The translations under genes and the position numbers were made by a program. A stretch of DNA of 64,000 nucleotides from Paenibacillus sp. LHD-38. GTDB taxonomy: Bacteria; Bacillota; Bacilli; Paenibacillales; Paenibacillaceae. Location of the stretch: positions 124,001 to 188,000 of the forward strand of contig NZ_JAVIFU010000002.1 in NCBI RefSeq assembly GCF_031157315.1. The letters are read 5' to 3'. Every line of letters starts with the position of its first letter. Within the stretch, counting starts at the first letter, position 1. Of this stretch, positions 9,225 through 17,409 are shown piece after piece. The notes under the pieces are model-generated. The model was not told where the DNA came from. It searched no databases and saw only the letters and a program-made list of their open reading frames with translations.

Positions 9225-10283
9225 CTACTTCCCTGCCTCTGCCTGGAAGATTCCGACCTGTTCCACAGCTTCCTGGAGCGAAGATACGCTTACAACCTTT
9301 GTCGAGGAGCCAAGCGATTTCACTTTCGCCTCGGCTTCCTCGAAATTGTCAGCAGGCACCAGAAACAGCTGGGCGCCTTCTTCGCTTGCGATGACTATTT
9401 TTTGCTTAATGCCGCCGATCGCCCCAACCTTGCCATCAACCGTAAGGGTACCCGTTGCCGCGATGCGGCTGCCGCCCGATAAATCACCCTCCGTAAGCAA
9501 ATCCAGAGCTTGCAGCGCAAAGACAAGTCCAGCCGACGGGCCTCCGATCTCATCGGCCGTTATGGTAATCCGCTTATCACGATACGCCGGCTCCAGCTCG
9601 TGCAGCTCCGTTATACTCCGTATGCCGAGCGCATCCAAAAGCTGCACGTTTGTCTTCACTGAAACAAAGCGATCCGCCGAAACGACTGCTTGACGTTGCT
9701 TACCGTTTCTTACAATATCGAAAGAAACGGATTCAGCAGCACCGCTAATCCCTAGCAGCGATTGAAGCAATTCATTTGTGCTGCGTGAAGGTTTTTCACC
9801 ATGGATCCCTAGCAGCAAGTCACCTGCCTGAAAGGATACTTCACCTGCAGCCGCATCAGTTAGAACGTCGGAGACAACCATGCCATTCGGCTTGCTCTCA
9901 TAGGGCACACCGGCAAAACGATACGCTGCTTCAATAGCATTATTTTGCGACCCCTGCATGATCACTTGCTGCCTTTCTGCATATTGCTCCTTCGTATATC
10001 CCCTAAGCACATCCCGTTTTGGGTGCACCTCTTTATTCGAGTTCAACATAGCCGAGATGGCATTCAGCAAGTTCGGCTCCGTTAGCTTCACTGCTGTGAG
10101 CAAGAAATCGCCATCACCAAGCTCGTCTCCCGCTTCAATCGCCAGCATCGGCTTAACAGGGACTGCAATTCCAGGCTCATAAACCACATAAGGCGTTGGA
10201 GCATATAACAGCACCCACATCAAAGCTGAAGTCGCTGCAACGACCATCGCTATTCTGCGCAAATCTGTTCGTTGCTTTCGCAT
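9225..10283 (-). CDS. SepM/YlbL-type PDZ and Lon-fold serine protease
   Basis: Membrane-anchored protease with one N-terminal helix (about residues 8-26), a PDZ domain (about 115-190) and a C-terminal Lon-type catalytic domain. The Ser-Lys dyad is visible as the Ser in GGPSAGLVFA and the Lys in GAIGGIKQK. The family includes YlbL of Bacillus and the signal-peptide-processing protease SepM of streptococci. ATG 10283 (352 aa) follows GGGGAG. It is convergent with tmcAL and divergent from ylbJ. The substrate is unknown. Confidence 0.9.
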   Translation of the reverse strand: MRKQRTDLRRIAMVVAATSALMWVLLYAPTPYVVYEPGIAVPVKPMLAIEAGDELGDGDFLLTAVKLTEPNLLNAISAMLNSNKEVHPKRDVLRGYTKEQYAERQQVIMQGSQNNAIEAAYRFAGVPYESKPNGMVVSDVLTDAAAGEVSFQAGDLLLGIHGEKPSRSTNELLQSLLGISGAAESVSFDIVRNGKQRQAVVSADRFVSVKTNVQLLDALGIRSITELHELEPAYRDKRITITADEIGGPSAGLVFALQALDLLTEGDLSGGSRIAATGTLTVDGKVGAIGGIKQKIVIASEEGAQLFLVPADNFEEAEAKVKSLGSSTKVVSVSSLQEAVEQVGIFQAEAGK

Positions 10284-10495
10284 CCGCCACTCCCCGATCA
10301 AGCAATTTATTCATTTCTTATTGAGTTCTCAGTCCTGCTGTCCTGCCGGGCAAAACATGACACTTGGTCTATCCAAGGACAAACATGCGTACTAATTAAC
10401 GTATACGATTGTCCATTTCTTCATGACATTCGTCTGTCTGCGAACAATGTAACCCTACACTTATTTTCCCAATAAAATAAAGGAGTTGTGTAGCA

Positions 10496-11725
10496 TTGGC
10501 TAAAACGGTTATGTTAGCGTTCCTGTCCATCCTGCTTGTCGTAGCCATCATCCTCCAGCCGGATGCTTCCTTCCAATCCTCCCTGCAAGGACTTACCGTG
10601 TGGTGGAATATTGTTTTTCCCGGCCTGCTGCCGTTTCTAGTATTATTTGAGCTTATTGCCTCGTTCGGCCTCGCTCACGCCGTCGGCTCTTTGCTGCAGC
10701 CGCTCATGAACCGGTTGTTCAAGCTTCCTGGGGAAGCGTCGCTTGCAATTGTCCTAGGCTGGATGGGAGGTTATCCTGCGGGTGCAGATGCGGCATCCTC
10801 CCTGCGCAAAAGAAACCTCGTGACAAAACAACAGGGCCAGCGGCTGCTCGCCCTTGCCCATATGCCTAATCCTTTATTTATGCTCGTGGTCATCGGCGCA
10901 GGCTTCCTGCATAAGCCGATAGTAGGTGTTATCATTGCAGCAGCCGTATGGATTTCAGCCCTGTGGGTGATGATTTTCATGACGCTGGTTCGGCCCAAAG
11001 ATGACGCAGAGAATAACCAGGCTGCTGCAATTAAGACGGAAGAGAATCGGAGCAGTATCCTGCAGCGCGCAGCAGAGGCGCTTCGCCTCGGCAGGGAGCA
11101 GGATGGCCGAAGCTTTGGCAAAGCGCTTGGCGATGCCGTTACAGCCAGTGTTCAGAAGCTTATGATGATTGGCGGCTTTATGATCTTTGCAGCTGTTCTT
11201 GCTAAGTTATCGGAACCGCTTCTCTCTCCGCTGCTGGATAAGGCTGGGCTTAGTTTTATTAGTCAGGCTTTTTTCGAAGGCCATCTGGGGGCTTATTCGG
11301 CTGCTATTTGGGATGCGCCTGGAACCGGAACGCTCAGCAATGCCGCTGCTATCGCTGCCGTCCTTGCATGGAGCGGACTTAGCGGCATTTTACAGGCTGG
11401 CTATTCCATAACAGGTACCGATCTTAAGCTGCTCCCTTTCGTCGTATGGCGCGTCGTACATGCCTTGCACGCCTTGCTGTTCATGCTGCTCCTTTGGAAG
11501 CCCGCTCTATCGCTTCTGCGTCCTATTCTGGCCCCTGGGGCTCTGCCAGCCTTTGTCAACGCTGAATCATTCTTGCCGGAACATACGGTCGCAGTCGTCA
11601 TTAAAGCCGGTGAGCTTCCGTTATTATGGCAGTTCTCGCTCTCGGCTTGTCTCCTGCTTGCACTACTCGGGTTATTTGTTTCTATAATCCTTCTTCCGTT
11701 TCGCAAAGCCAATAAATCGGTATAA
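10496..11725 (+). CDS. ylbJ: Sporulation integral membrane protein YlbJ
   Basis: A 409 aa polytopic membrane protein of the nucleoside-recognition/gate-domain type. In Bacillus YlbJ is needed in the mother cell for a heat-resistant spore coat or cortex. The GWMGGYPAGADAASSLRK motif and the repeated gate-like halves are visible. The TTG start at 10496 has AAGGAGTTG upstream. It lies next to coaD and rsmD, as in Bacillus. Confidence 0.9.
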   Translation: MAKTVMLAFLSILLVVAIILQPDASFQSSLQGLTVWWNIVFPGLLPFLVLFELIASFGLAHAVGSLLQPLMNRLFKLPGEASLAIVLGWMGGYPAGADAASSLRKRNLVTKQQGQRLLALAHMPNPLFMLVVIGAGFLHKPIVGVIIAAAVWISALWVMIFMTLVRPKDDAENNQAAAIKTEENRSSILQRAAEALRLGREQDGRSFGKALGDAVTASVQKLMMIGGFMIFAAVLAKLSEPLLSPLLDKAGLSFISQAFFEGHLGAYSAAIWDAPGTGTLSNAAAIAAVLAWSGLSGILQAGYSITGTDLKLLPFVVWRVVHALHALLFMLLLWKPALSLLRPILAPGALPAFVNAESFLPEHTVAVVIKAGELPLLWQFSLSACLLLALLGLFVSIILLPFRKANKSV

Positions 11726-11756
11726 AGCTTAAATTGAAAAATGGAATATTCCGGAG

Positions 11757-12260
11757 TTAAGATATGCTCTTTGTTTTATATTTCTCACGCAATTGCTGCT
11801 CAACGACGGGCGGTACCAGCTCATGCACAGCACCGTGGAATTGTGCAATCTCCTTCACAATGCTTGAGCTTAAATAGGAATATTTTGGATTCGTCATCAT
11901 GAACATGGTATCGATTTCAGCATCGAGCAGGTGGTTTGTTGAAGCAAGCTGCAGCTCGTATTCGAAATCGGTAACCGATCGAATCCCCCTAATGATGACA
12001 TTCGCCTGCCGCGATTTCATGAAACGGACGAGCAAATCCCGAAAGCTGTCAATTTCCACATTCGGAATATTACTCGTCACCTCAGTAAGAAGCGCCTTAC
12101 GTTCCTCGACGCTGAACAGCGGATTTTTGCTTGAATTATTTAAAACGGCTACAATCAGCCGGTCAAATTGCTTTGCAGATCTGCGAATGATATCCAAATG
12201 ACCATAGGTTACAGGATCAAAAGTACCAGGATACACCGCTACGCGCTCTTTTTTATTCAT
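11757..12260 (-). CDS. coaD: Phosphopantetheine adenylyltransferase
   Basis: Penultimate step of coenzyme A synthesis: ATP plus 4'-phosphopantetheine to dephospho-CoA. The 167 aa protein has the [11 protein letters not shown] nucleotide motif, [12 protein letters not shown] and the YLSSSIVKE signature. ATG 12260 has GAGG 9 nt upstream and overlaps the end of rsmD by 8 nt, so the two are cotranslated. It is convergent with ylbJ over a very short gap. Confidence 0.96.
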   Translation of the reverse strand: MNKKERVAVYPGTFDPVTYGHLDIIRRSAKQFDRLIVAVLNNSSKNPLFSVEERKALLTEVTSNIPNVEIDSFRDLLVRFMKSRQANVIIRGIRSVTDFEYELQLASTNHLLDAEIDTMFMMTNPKYSYLSSSIVKEIAQFHGAVHELVPPVVEQQLREKYKTKSIS

Positions 12261-12846
12261 GAACATCGGCCTCATTTCCGTCATGGCTTTCTAAGCTGTT
12301 AAATTGATAGATTGTAACTGCCGTATCGCCGTATTTTGCATGCTTTAATTGGTCAAAATGCTCCATCTGCTCCGGGTAACGGTGCGAAGCATCATGCTCG
12401 ACTACAATAATGGCGTCAGGTTCCAGCAGTTCATTCTCCATAAGCTGAGCCATCAAACTATCCATCGTGATCATTTTGTATGGAGGGTCAAGAAAAACAA
12501 GCCGGAACCTCTGTCCCCGCCTCGCTAGCGCTTTCAATGCGCGCTCCGCATCATTCCTATAAATTTCAGCAGCGCTTCCCATATTCGCCGTTTGAACATT
12601 GTGACGGATAATGTCGGTGCTTATTTTTTCACGATCAATGAAAACCGTACGCTCTATGCCCCTGCTCCAAGCCTCAATACCCAAACCACCCGTACCTGCG
12701 AACAGGTCCAGCGCCATTCCGCCATCGAAATAAGGACCAATCATGCTAAAAATAGCTTCTTTTACCTTGTCCGTTGTCGGTCTCGTATTCATGCCAGGCA
12801 CAGCCTTAAGCGTGCGGCCCTTGGCCTCGCCCGCAATTACTCTCAC
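12253..12846 (-). CDS. rsmD: 16S rRNA (guanine966-N2)-methyltransferase
   Basis: SAM-dependent methyltransferase, 197 aa. Motif I is [17 protein letters not shown] and the catalytic motif is LVFLDPPY, typical of base N-methyltransferases. The GTG start at 12846 gives [11 protein letters not shown], the usual family N-terminus, with GGGGG upstream. It is the first gene of an rsmD-coaD operon. Confidence 0.95.
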   Translation of the reverse strand: MRVIAGEAKGRTLKAVPGMNTRPTTDKVKEAIFSMIGPYFDGGMALDLFAGTGGLGIEAWSRGIERTVFIDREKISTDIIRHNVQTANMGSAAEIYRNDAERALKALARRGQRFRLVFLDPPYKMITMDSLMAQLMENELLEPDAIIVVEHDASHRYPEQMEHFDQLKHAKYGDTAVTIYQFNSLESHDGNEADVHE

Positions 12847-12959
12847 TGCAATTGCCCCCTTCTATCTCATTCCCGCCTATCGTACCATAGAATCCCTTTC
12901 ATAATAAAGTGAAGACCCGCGTAAAAATTGAGAGTCTACCGCTGTTTTACGTCCAACAT

Positions 12960-13133
12960 TAAATTTTTTATCTCAATCGTGTATATTTACCATATAAAAG
13001 GACAAAATAACCTTATCGGCGTCGCAAGATGTCGTAGACAACCGCGGAGAAGACTTACGTTTCCCCATAAGCTCTTCGTCCGGTTTCTCCTCTCCCATGA
13101 AAAGGGCACCCCGCAAGGGGTGCCCGATTTTTT
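12960..13133 (+). ncRNA. Possible small RNA ending in a strong terminator
   Basis: The intergenic stretch after the rsmD promoter has no convincing gene on the plus strand but ends in a perfect terminator. The run upstream contains C-rich single-stranded-looking patches (TTTCCCC near 13060 and TTTCTCCTCTCCC near 13084) that could pair with ribosome binding sites, as in many Gram-positive small RNAs. The start is a guess; an AT-rich promoter-like patch is near 12980-13000. Confidence 0.3.
13104..13133. terminator. Strong intrinsic terminator
   Basis: GGGCACCCC and GGGGTGCCC pair perfectly around GCAA and are followed by GATTTTTT on the plus strand. The minus strand reads CTTTTC after the stem, so it may also stop the short minus-strand gene at 13251. 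Confidence 0.8.
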
Positions 13134-13179
13134 GTTTACAGCCATGTATATCAAGGGATTTTAGAGTGTTATTTACAAA

Positions 13180-13251
13180 CTACTCATAGGTTGTCGCCCA
13201 TTTGTCGCCCAAATTAAAGTTAAATATAAGATTAACATTTGATTGTTTCAT
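13180..13251 (-). CDS. Possible 23-aa peptide
   Basis: A short frame begins at ATG 13251 with a good ribosome site (GGAGGATCTC) and encodes MKQSNVNLIFNFNLGDKWATTYE with one stop codon. The DNA under it holds the direct repeat GTCGCCCATTTGTCGCCC. The tail GDKWATT resembles ends I associate with phage-type integrases, so this could be an integration remnant. No homologue is recognised; it may be noncoding. Confidence 0.25.
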   Translation of the reverse strand: MKQSNVNLIFNFNLGDKWATTYE

Positions 13252-13327
13252 GAGATCCTCCAAAATTATTTTCAAAAAATTATGCATGTAATATTTTCAT
13301 GAATAGCATCAAGAAGCAGACGGATAA

Positions 13328-13618
13328 ATGAATACCGTTCCAAAGTTCCTTATAATAGTCGGTATTGCGTTAGTTGTTATTAGGTTGATTTGGGCGGGGC
13401 TAGGAAGGTATATCAACCTTGGACGTCTACCTGGCGATATAGCAGTAGAAAAGGGAAACGTAAAATTTTACTTTCCAATAGTCACTTGCATAGTAATTAG
13501 CGTTGTTTTGTCATTGGTCACATTGCGAGATGGTTTTTCAAGTGATTCGAAAATCAGAAAGGCTTTGATTATTTTGACATACGAAGGGCGCCGCGATGAA
13601 AAGCATTGTTTAATGTAA
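13328..13618 (+). CDS. DUF2905 family membrane protein
   Basis: A 96 aa protein with two predicted helices (about 5-22 and 50-66) around the family hallmark NLGRLPGDIAVEKGNVKFYFP. Function is unknown. Usual members stop near residue 70-75. Here about 25 polar residues follow the second helix, which suggests a frame change or extension at the end. The ribosome site is weak. It stands alone between a terminator and a secreted-protein gene. Confidence 0.75.
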   Translation: MNTVPKFLIIVGIALVVIRLIWAGLGRYINLGRLPGDIAVEKGNVKFYFPIVTCIVISVVLSLVTLRDGFSSDSKIRKALIILTYEGRRDEKHCLM

Positions 13619-13716
13619 CAGACATACCTATGAGTTTAAGACCTGAGTATAAAATGAAGCTTTGTGACTAAAAATAAGCTCGATTTCAATCTAAATTCGA
13701 ATGGAGCATGCATACT

Positions 13717-13950
13717 ATGAAGAAAGTAATATTAATGATTAGTTTCATCGCATGTTTAATGATGTACACAGCTATACCTGCATCCGCAGATCGTTCCCAT
13801 AACGGAACAACGGTGAACGCAAACAATTACAGAACAACTGCAGCAACTGATAATGATGGTTTTGATTGGGGATGGCTTGGTCTTTTGGGTCTGTTCGGTT
13901 TAGCAGGAGCGAGAAATCGCAATCGTGAACGCGATCGTGATCGTGCTTAA
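13717..13950 (+). CDS. Secreted WGxxGxxG-tail protein, first copy
   Basis: A 77 aa protein with a clear signal peptide (MKKVILMISFIACLMMYT...ASA), a short polar middle with NANNYRTTAATDNDG, then WGWLGLLGLFGLAGARNRNRE. This tail (small hydrophobic helix then an Arg cluster) resembles the WGxxGxxG-CTERM type and is reminiscent of sorting tails. ATG 13717 has GGAG 10 nt upstream. A related gene with the same NANNYRTTA and tail motifs is at 18310-18660. Function is unknown. Confidence 0.75.
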   Translation: MKKVILMISFIACLMMYTAIPASADRSHNGTTVNANNYRTTAATDNDGFDWGWLGLLGLFGLAGARNRNRERDRDRA

Positions 13951-13965
13951 CCATTGAATTTAATA

Positions 13966-14002
13966 AACAAACACCCTCATTCATAAAATGGGGGTGTTTG
14001 TT
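13966..14002. terminator. Hairpin terminator after the WGxxGxxG gene
   Basis: AACAAACACCC and GGGTGTTTGTT pair perfectly over 11 bp. The stem ends supply an A/T-rich tract on both strands, so it could act in both directions. Confidence 0.7.
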
Positions 14003-14125
14003 CTGCGTTTTCTTACTCTTTCTCATATAAACACACAAATTTCCGTCTCAATTGCACTTGTCCAATCCAATCTAGTATTTTCGAATATAGTAGATTATCT
14101 TCTAAGAGAGGAGATGATATGAATG

Positions 14126-14227
14126 ATTCAAAAGAGCCGCAAACACAAAAAATCAGTTGTTGTCGTTGTTGTTGTTGTTGTTGTTGTGATCGTGAAGAAA
14201 CGTCGTAAATTCAAACATTCTTGCTAA
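14126..14227 (+). CDS. Small poly-valine peptide
   Basis: A 33 aa frame: basic N-terminus MIQKSRKHKKS, ten valines plus IV, then the basic tail KKRRKFKHSC. This basic-hydrophobic-basic plan would suit a short membrane-spanning peptide. AGGAG lies 9 nt upstream. A second frame from ATG 14122 (29 aa) would give a run of cysteines instead; spacing favours the valine frame. The (GTT)n tract underneath could expand or contract. I know no function. Confidence 0.5.
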   Translation: MQKSRKHKKSVVVVVVVVVVVIVKKRRKFKHSC

Positions 14228-14504
14228 TTTTTGCGGAGAGCCTGATCTTTCAGGCGCTCTTACATATGGTGATATCAATTCAATGTTTTCTGAACACTCT
14301 CCTCTACTCTGCTTTTCTATCCCATTCTCCTCCAAGGCTCCTCATCATTATTTCCGCCTAAAGCCATTCATCCAAACCCGATGGATTCCAATCCTAATAG
14401 GCCGATGACACGGATAAACTGTCGTGGTAACAAACACCCAATCAGAATCCTTCATCCCAACATAATCTACAATGTACTCAAAACGTAAGGAGGTGTAATG
14501 AACA
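14228..14504. other. Intergenic region between two small genes
   Basis: It begins with a hairpin (GAGAGCCTGA with TCAGGCGCTC, 14239-14262), probably the end of the poly-valine transcript. The rest shows no supported gene. A minus-strand open frame here has no ribosome site and runs under the next gene. Confidence 0.5.
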
Positions 14505-14624
14505 ATGTCCGGATACGTTGGTGGTGCATTTACGAATACTGGAACCATTCTGGTCCTTTTCATCTTATTGGTGATCATCGCATGCAGCTGCGGAATTTTT
14601 GGCGGCTATGGTAAAGGTTACTAA
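14505..14624 (+). CDS. YjcZ-type small sporulation protein, copy 1
   Basis: A 39 aa protein, MSGYVGGAFTNTGTILVLF then a valine/isoleucine-rich helix and a glycine-tyrosine tail. It matches the YjcZ family of short single-helix proteins found in spore formers. AAGGAGGTG precedes the ATG. It is followed at 46 nt by a near copy, so the pair arose by tandem duplication. A role in spores is inferred from the family only. Confidence 0.85.
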   Translation: MSGYVGGAFTNTGTILVLFILLVIIACSCGIFGGYGKGY

Positions 14625-14670
14625 AAATAAGCGTTTAGCTTACTCAACATATAAGGAGGTGCAATGAACA

Positions 14671-14775
14671 ATGTCTGGTCATGTTGGCGGTGTTTTCACA
14701 AACACGGGTACAATCCTGGTCCTTTTCATTTTGTTGGTCATTATCGCTTGTAGCTGCGGTGTTTTCGGCTACTAA
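14671..14775 (+). CDS. YjcZ-type small sporulation protein, copy 2
   Basis: A 34 aa protein almost identical to copy 1 through the helix (FTNTGTILVLFILLVIIACS) but with a shorter end, CGVFGY. The leader repeats the same AAGGAGGTG...ATGAACA context as copy 1, so the duplication included the ribosome site. A terminator follows 28 nt later. Confidence 0.85.
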   Translation: MSGHVGGVFTNTGTILVLFILLVIIACSCGVFGY

Positions 14776-14803
14776 TATAAATTGATTTGATGTTTACGCA
14801 AGG

Positions 14804-14825
14804 GGCCCCGTTTGTGGGCCTTTTT
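14804..14825 (+). terminator. Terminator after the YjcZ pair
   Basis: GGCCC and GGGCC pair around a 7-nt loop and are followed by TTTTT. The dispersed leader element begins two bases after the T-tract. Confidence 0.8.
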
Positions 14826-14827
14826 CG

Positions 14828-14928
14828 ATATATAAGAATTTATATGTTTTCACATATAAATATGCTTATATATCTCCGCGAAACGACTGCTTTTGCCACA
14901 GAGGACGGCGACAGCCGTTTACGCTTGT
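14828..14928 (+). repeat. Dispersed structured leader element, copy A
   Basis: Copy A of a roughly 100-nt element found four times in the window. A 9-bp outer stem (14828-14836 with 14865-14873) and a 9-bp inner stem (14838-14846 with 14853-14861, loop TTTTCA) precede the core. In the core GCGAAAC (14878-14884) can pair with GTTTaCGC (14917-14924). It lies 66 nt before the nuclease lipoprotein gene and in the same direction. See the findings. Confidence 0.8.
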
Positions 14929-14994
14929 TTTCCCCTTTTCGGTGCTTTCGAGAGTGTAGTATGATAATTTCAAATACTGGAATGGAGATACATC

Positions 14995-15573
14995 ATGAAA
15001 TCATACTTAGCCGCAATTCTTATTTTGACATTAATCCTCTCCGGCTGCGGCGATTTATTAGCCACTACTGCTTCAAAGAGTACCGGATCGGAAACGGACT
15101 ATGGTGAAACCATCCTTTTACCAACCGACCGCTATCCCGAGACGATGGCGCATATCGCTGCGGCGATTAAAGCCGGAGCTTCGGCTGTCTGCACCATCGA
15201 TAGAAACGGCGCTGAATCCAACCGGGATGCTTCATTAAACGGTATTCCGGTAAAGAAAGGTTTTGATCGGGATGAATGGCCGATGGCTATGTGCAAAGAA
15301 GGCGGTGAAGGCGCGGATATTGCTTACGTGACGCCAAAGGATAATCGCGGGGCTGGCTCATGGATTGGAAATCAATTGGCAGATTTAAAGGACGGCACGC
15401 GGGTTTTATTCGTAGTTAACGGTGAAATTCAACAGATTCCGGCGGATAAAGAAGAGGTTTATTATGCTAATTGTACAGCCGCAAAAGAAGCGGGCGCAGC
15501 ACCCTTACATAAGGGAGATCCTGGCTACAGCGATAAATTAGATCGTGATAAAGATGGTGTTGCTTGCAGTTAA
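14995..15573 (+). CDS. NucA/NucB-type nuclease lipoprotein with Excalibur domain
   Basis: A 192 aa lipoprotein: signal peptide ending LILSGC, a NucA/NucB-type DNase domain, and a C-terminal Excalibur calcium-binding domain. The nuclease part has [17 protein letters not shown] and the [13 protein letters not shown] stretch, matching the sporulation nuclease NucB and the competence nuclease NucA. The tail [15 protein letters not shown]...DRDKDGVAC is Excalibur. It likely degrades extracellular DNA at the cell surface. GGAG lies before ATG 14995. The leader carries dispersed element copy A; a strong terminator follows. Confidence 0.85.
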   Translation: MKSYLAAILILTLILSGCGDLLATTASKSTGSETDYGETILLPTDRYPETMAHIAAAIKAGASAVCTIDRNGAESNRDASLNGIPVKKGFDRDEWPMAMCKEGGEGADIAYVTPKDNRGAGSWIGNQLADLKDGTRVLFVVNGEIQQIPADKEEVYYANCTAAKEAGAAPLHKGDPGYSDKLDRDKDGVACS

Positions 15574-15636
15574 CTCATTCCTGAAATAGCTTATGTAATC
15601 AGTGACAGTGTTTTTAAATCAGAACCGATAAAACAT

Positions 15637-15687
15637 AAAAAGTCACCCCATGCTTGTCAGACTAGAGCTTGGGGTGACTTTTTTCTT
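15637..15687. terminator. Bidirectional terminator
   Basis: AAAAAGTCACCCCA pairs with TGGGGTGACTTTTTT through a long stem. It serves the convergent nuclease and Rieske oxidoreductase genes. Confidence 0.9.
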
Positions 15688-15715
15688 TTATGCAGGATCT
15701 CACTTAAAACCATAT

Positions 15716-17245
15716 TTACGTCTGCAATAACTTCAGCGGTTCTTCCGCAGGACCCTCAATGACATCGCCGTTAATTGCAAATCTAGAACCATGGCATGGA
15801 CAATCCCAAGTCCGGTCCCCGTTATTCCATTCGACCTCGCAGCCCATATGCGTACAAGTCGTATCGACGAGAAACAGTTTACCCGCTTCATCCTTATAGG
15901 CCCCCGCACGTTTGCCATGAAGCTTAACTACGCTACCTTCATCCGGCGCCAAATCCTCAGGACGCTTATGAACCATTTCAAGCTTGCCTGCGATAAGATG
16001 CTTCGCTACATCCGCGTTTTCTACGATAAAGTTCTTAATTGTCCCAAAGGAGACGGAGCGTGATGGCGCATAGAGGTTTTCGAATGCATTTTCCTTCTCC
16101 ATAATTAAATCTTTAACGAGCAGAGCAGCCGCCGTACCATTCGTCATCCCCCATTTTCGATAGCCGGTAGCTATGTACACATTAGGGGAAGAAGAAGTGA
16201 TACGACCGACAAACGGTATTTTGTCGCCGGTGACCAAATCCTGAGCAGACCAGCGATAGGCGATTTCTTGCACTTGAAAATGCCCTTCAGCACATCTCTG
16301 CAGCTCTTCATAATGATTGATCGTACAAATACCCTGACCGGTCTTATGGCTTTGACCTCCGATAAGCAGCAATTTGCCATGCTCCGCCGTTTCTGCATAA
16401 CGAAAGGAACGTTTAGGATCCTCGACGCTTAAATACATCCCTTCCGCAAGCTCATCCGCAATACGAATGCCAAGGACGTATGAGCGGTCCGCATGCATTC
16501 TTGCGAAATAAAAGCCGAGGCCGTCATAAAACGGAAAGTGGGTACAGGAAACAACATGCTCACATTTTATCCGATGACCCTTACTTGTAATGACCTCCGG
16601 CAAGGCACCTTTCTCTACATCAACCGCCGTTGTGTTCTCGTAAATAGCTCCCCCTGCATCTATGAACTTCTCTACAAGGGCAGACAAATACTGCAATGGA
16701 TGAAACTGTGCTTGATGCTGCATAATGACCGCTGCTTTAGCGGGTATTTGCAAGGGGATTTTATCGGCGTAGGCTCCGGGAATGCCAAGCGCCGTATACG
16801 CAGACATCTCCTTCTCAAGCTTTTTTATGTATTCATTTGAATTTGTATAAACATAAGCATCTTGTATTGAAAAACCACATTCTATTTTGTGCTTTTCTAT
16901 CGTTTGCTTCATAAATTGCAGAGCTTCGTTGTTAGCTTTGTAATACAATGACGCTTTCTCTTCTCCTTCACTTTGAATAAGCTCGTCATAGATCAGATCA
17001 TGCTGCGCTGTTATTTTGGCCGTCGTATGTGCCGTTGTACCGCCCAGAAGTTTGCCCGCTTCAAGAAGTACAACTTTAAATCCTTCCTGAGCAAGCAAAA
17101 AAGCCGTTGTTATGCCGGAAATTCCGCCTCCGACAACCGTTACATCCGCTTCAATATTTTGCTCGAGCGAGGGATAAGATGCAAGCGGTCTCGTTGAATC
17201 AGTCCAATAAGACTCAGGAAATTTCGGCATGCCGTTCGGTTTCAT
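15716..17245 (-). CDS. FAD oxidoreductase with C-terminal Rieske domain (YhfW-like)
   Basis: The 509 aa protein joins a D-amino-acid-oxidase-type FAD domain (VTVVGGGISGITTAF near residue 35, then LLEAGKLLGGTTAHTTAK) to a Rieske [2Fe-2S] domain near residue 450-505. The iron ligands are CTHMGC and CPCHGSRFA. Bacillus YhfW has the same layout. ATG 17245 follows GGAGGAGATC. It is divergent from the MBL hydrolase. The substrate cannot be read from the sequence. Confidence 0.9.
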   Translation of the reverse strand: MKPNGMPKFPESYWTDSTRPLASYPSLEQNIEADVTVVGGGISGITTAFLLAQEGFKVVLLEAGKLLGGTTAHTTAKITAQHDLIYDELIQSEGEEKASLYYKANNEALQFMKQTIEKHKIECGFSIQDAYVYTNSNEYIKKLEKEMSAYTALGIPGAYADKIPLQIPAKAAVIMQHQAQFHPLQYLSALVEKFIDAGGAIYENTTAVDVEKGALPEVITSKGHRIKCEHVVSCTHFPFYDGLGFYFARMHADRSYVLGIRIADELAEGMYLSVEDPKRSFRYAETAEHGKLLLIGGQSHKTGQGICTINHYEELQRCAEGHFQVQEIAYRWSAQDLVTGDKIPFVGRITSSSPNVYIATGYRKWGMTNGTAAALLVKDLIMEKENAFENLYAPSRSVSFGTIKNFIVENADVAKHLIAGKLEMVHKRPEDLAPDEGSVVKLHGKRAGAYKDEAGKLFLVDTTCTHMGCEVEWNNGDRTWDCPCHGSRFAINGDVIEGPAEEPLKLLQT

Positions 17246-17409
17246 TTTGTTGATCTCCTCCTAAGAATAATACTCTTTAATTTGTACCATTTGGTTACCT
17301 TTCATTCCTAACCTCAAAGCTTACGAATAGAAACGACACAATGATTAGAATAACCCCCCAACATTAGGACAGTTTATAGAGGTATGTCATACAAAGGAGG
17401 CGGTTTACG

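Noticed and set aside
12928..13164. Plus-strand 78-codon frame
   Set aside because: It runs through a perfect terminator and lacks a ribosome site; treated as noncoding.
14158..14190. CRISPR or microsatellite array at the GTT run
   Set aside because: It is one short trinucleotide tract within a small gene, with no spacers.
14348..14578. Minus-strand 76-codon frame between small genes
   Set aside because: It has no ribosome site, runs antisense through the YjcZ copy, and shows no recognisable motif.
14787..15107. Plus-strand frame over element copy A
   Set aside because: It shares MLIYLRET-type residues with copies B and C only because the element is conserved as nucleic acid; it overlaps the nuclease gene in another frame.
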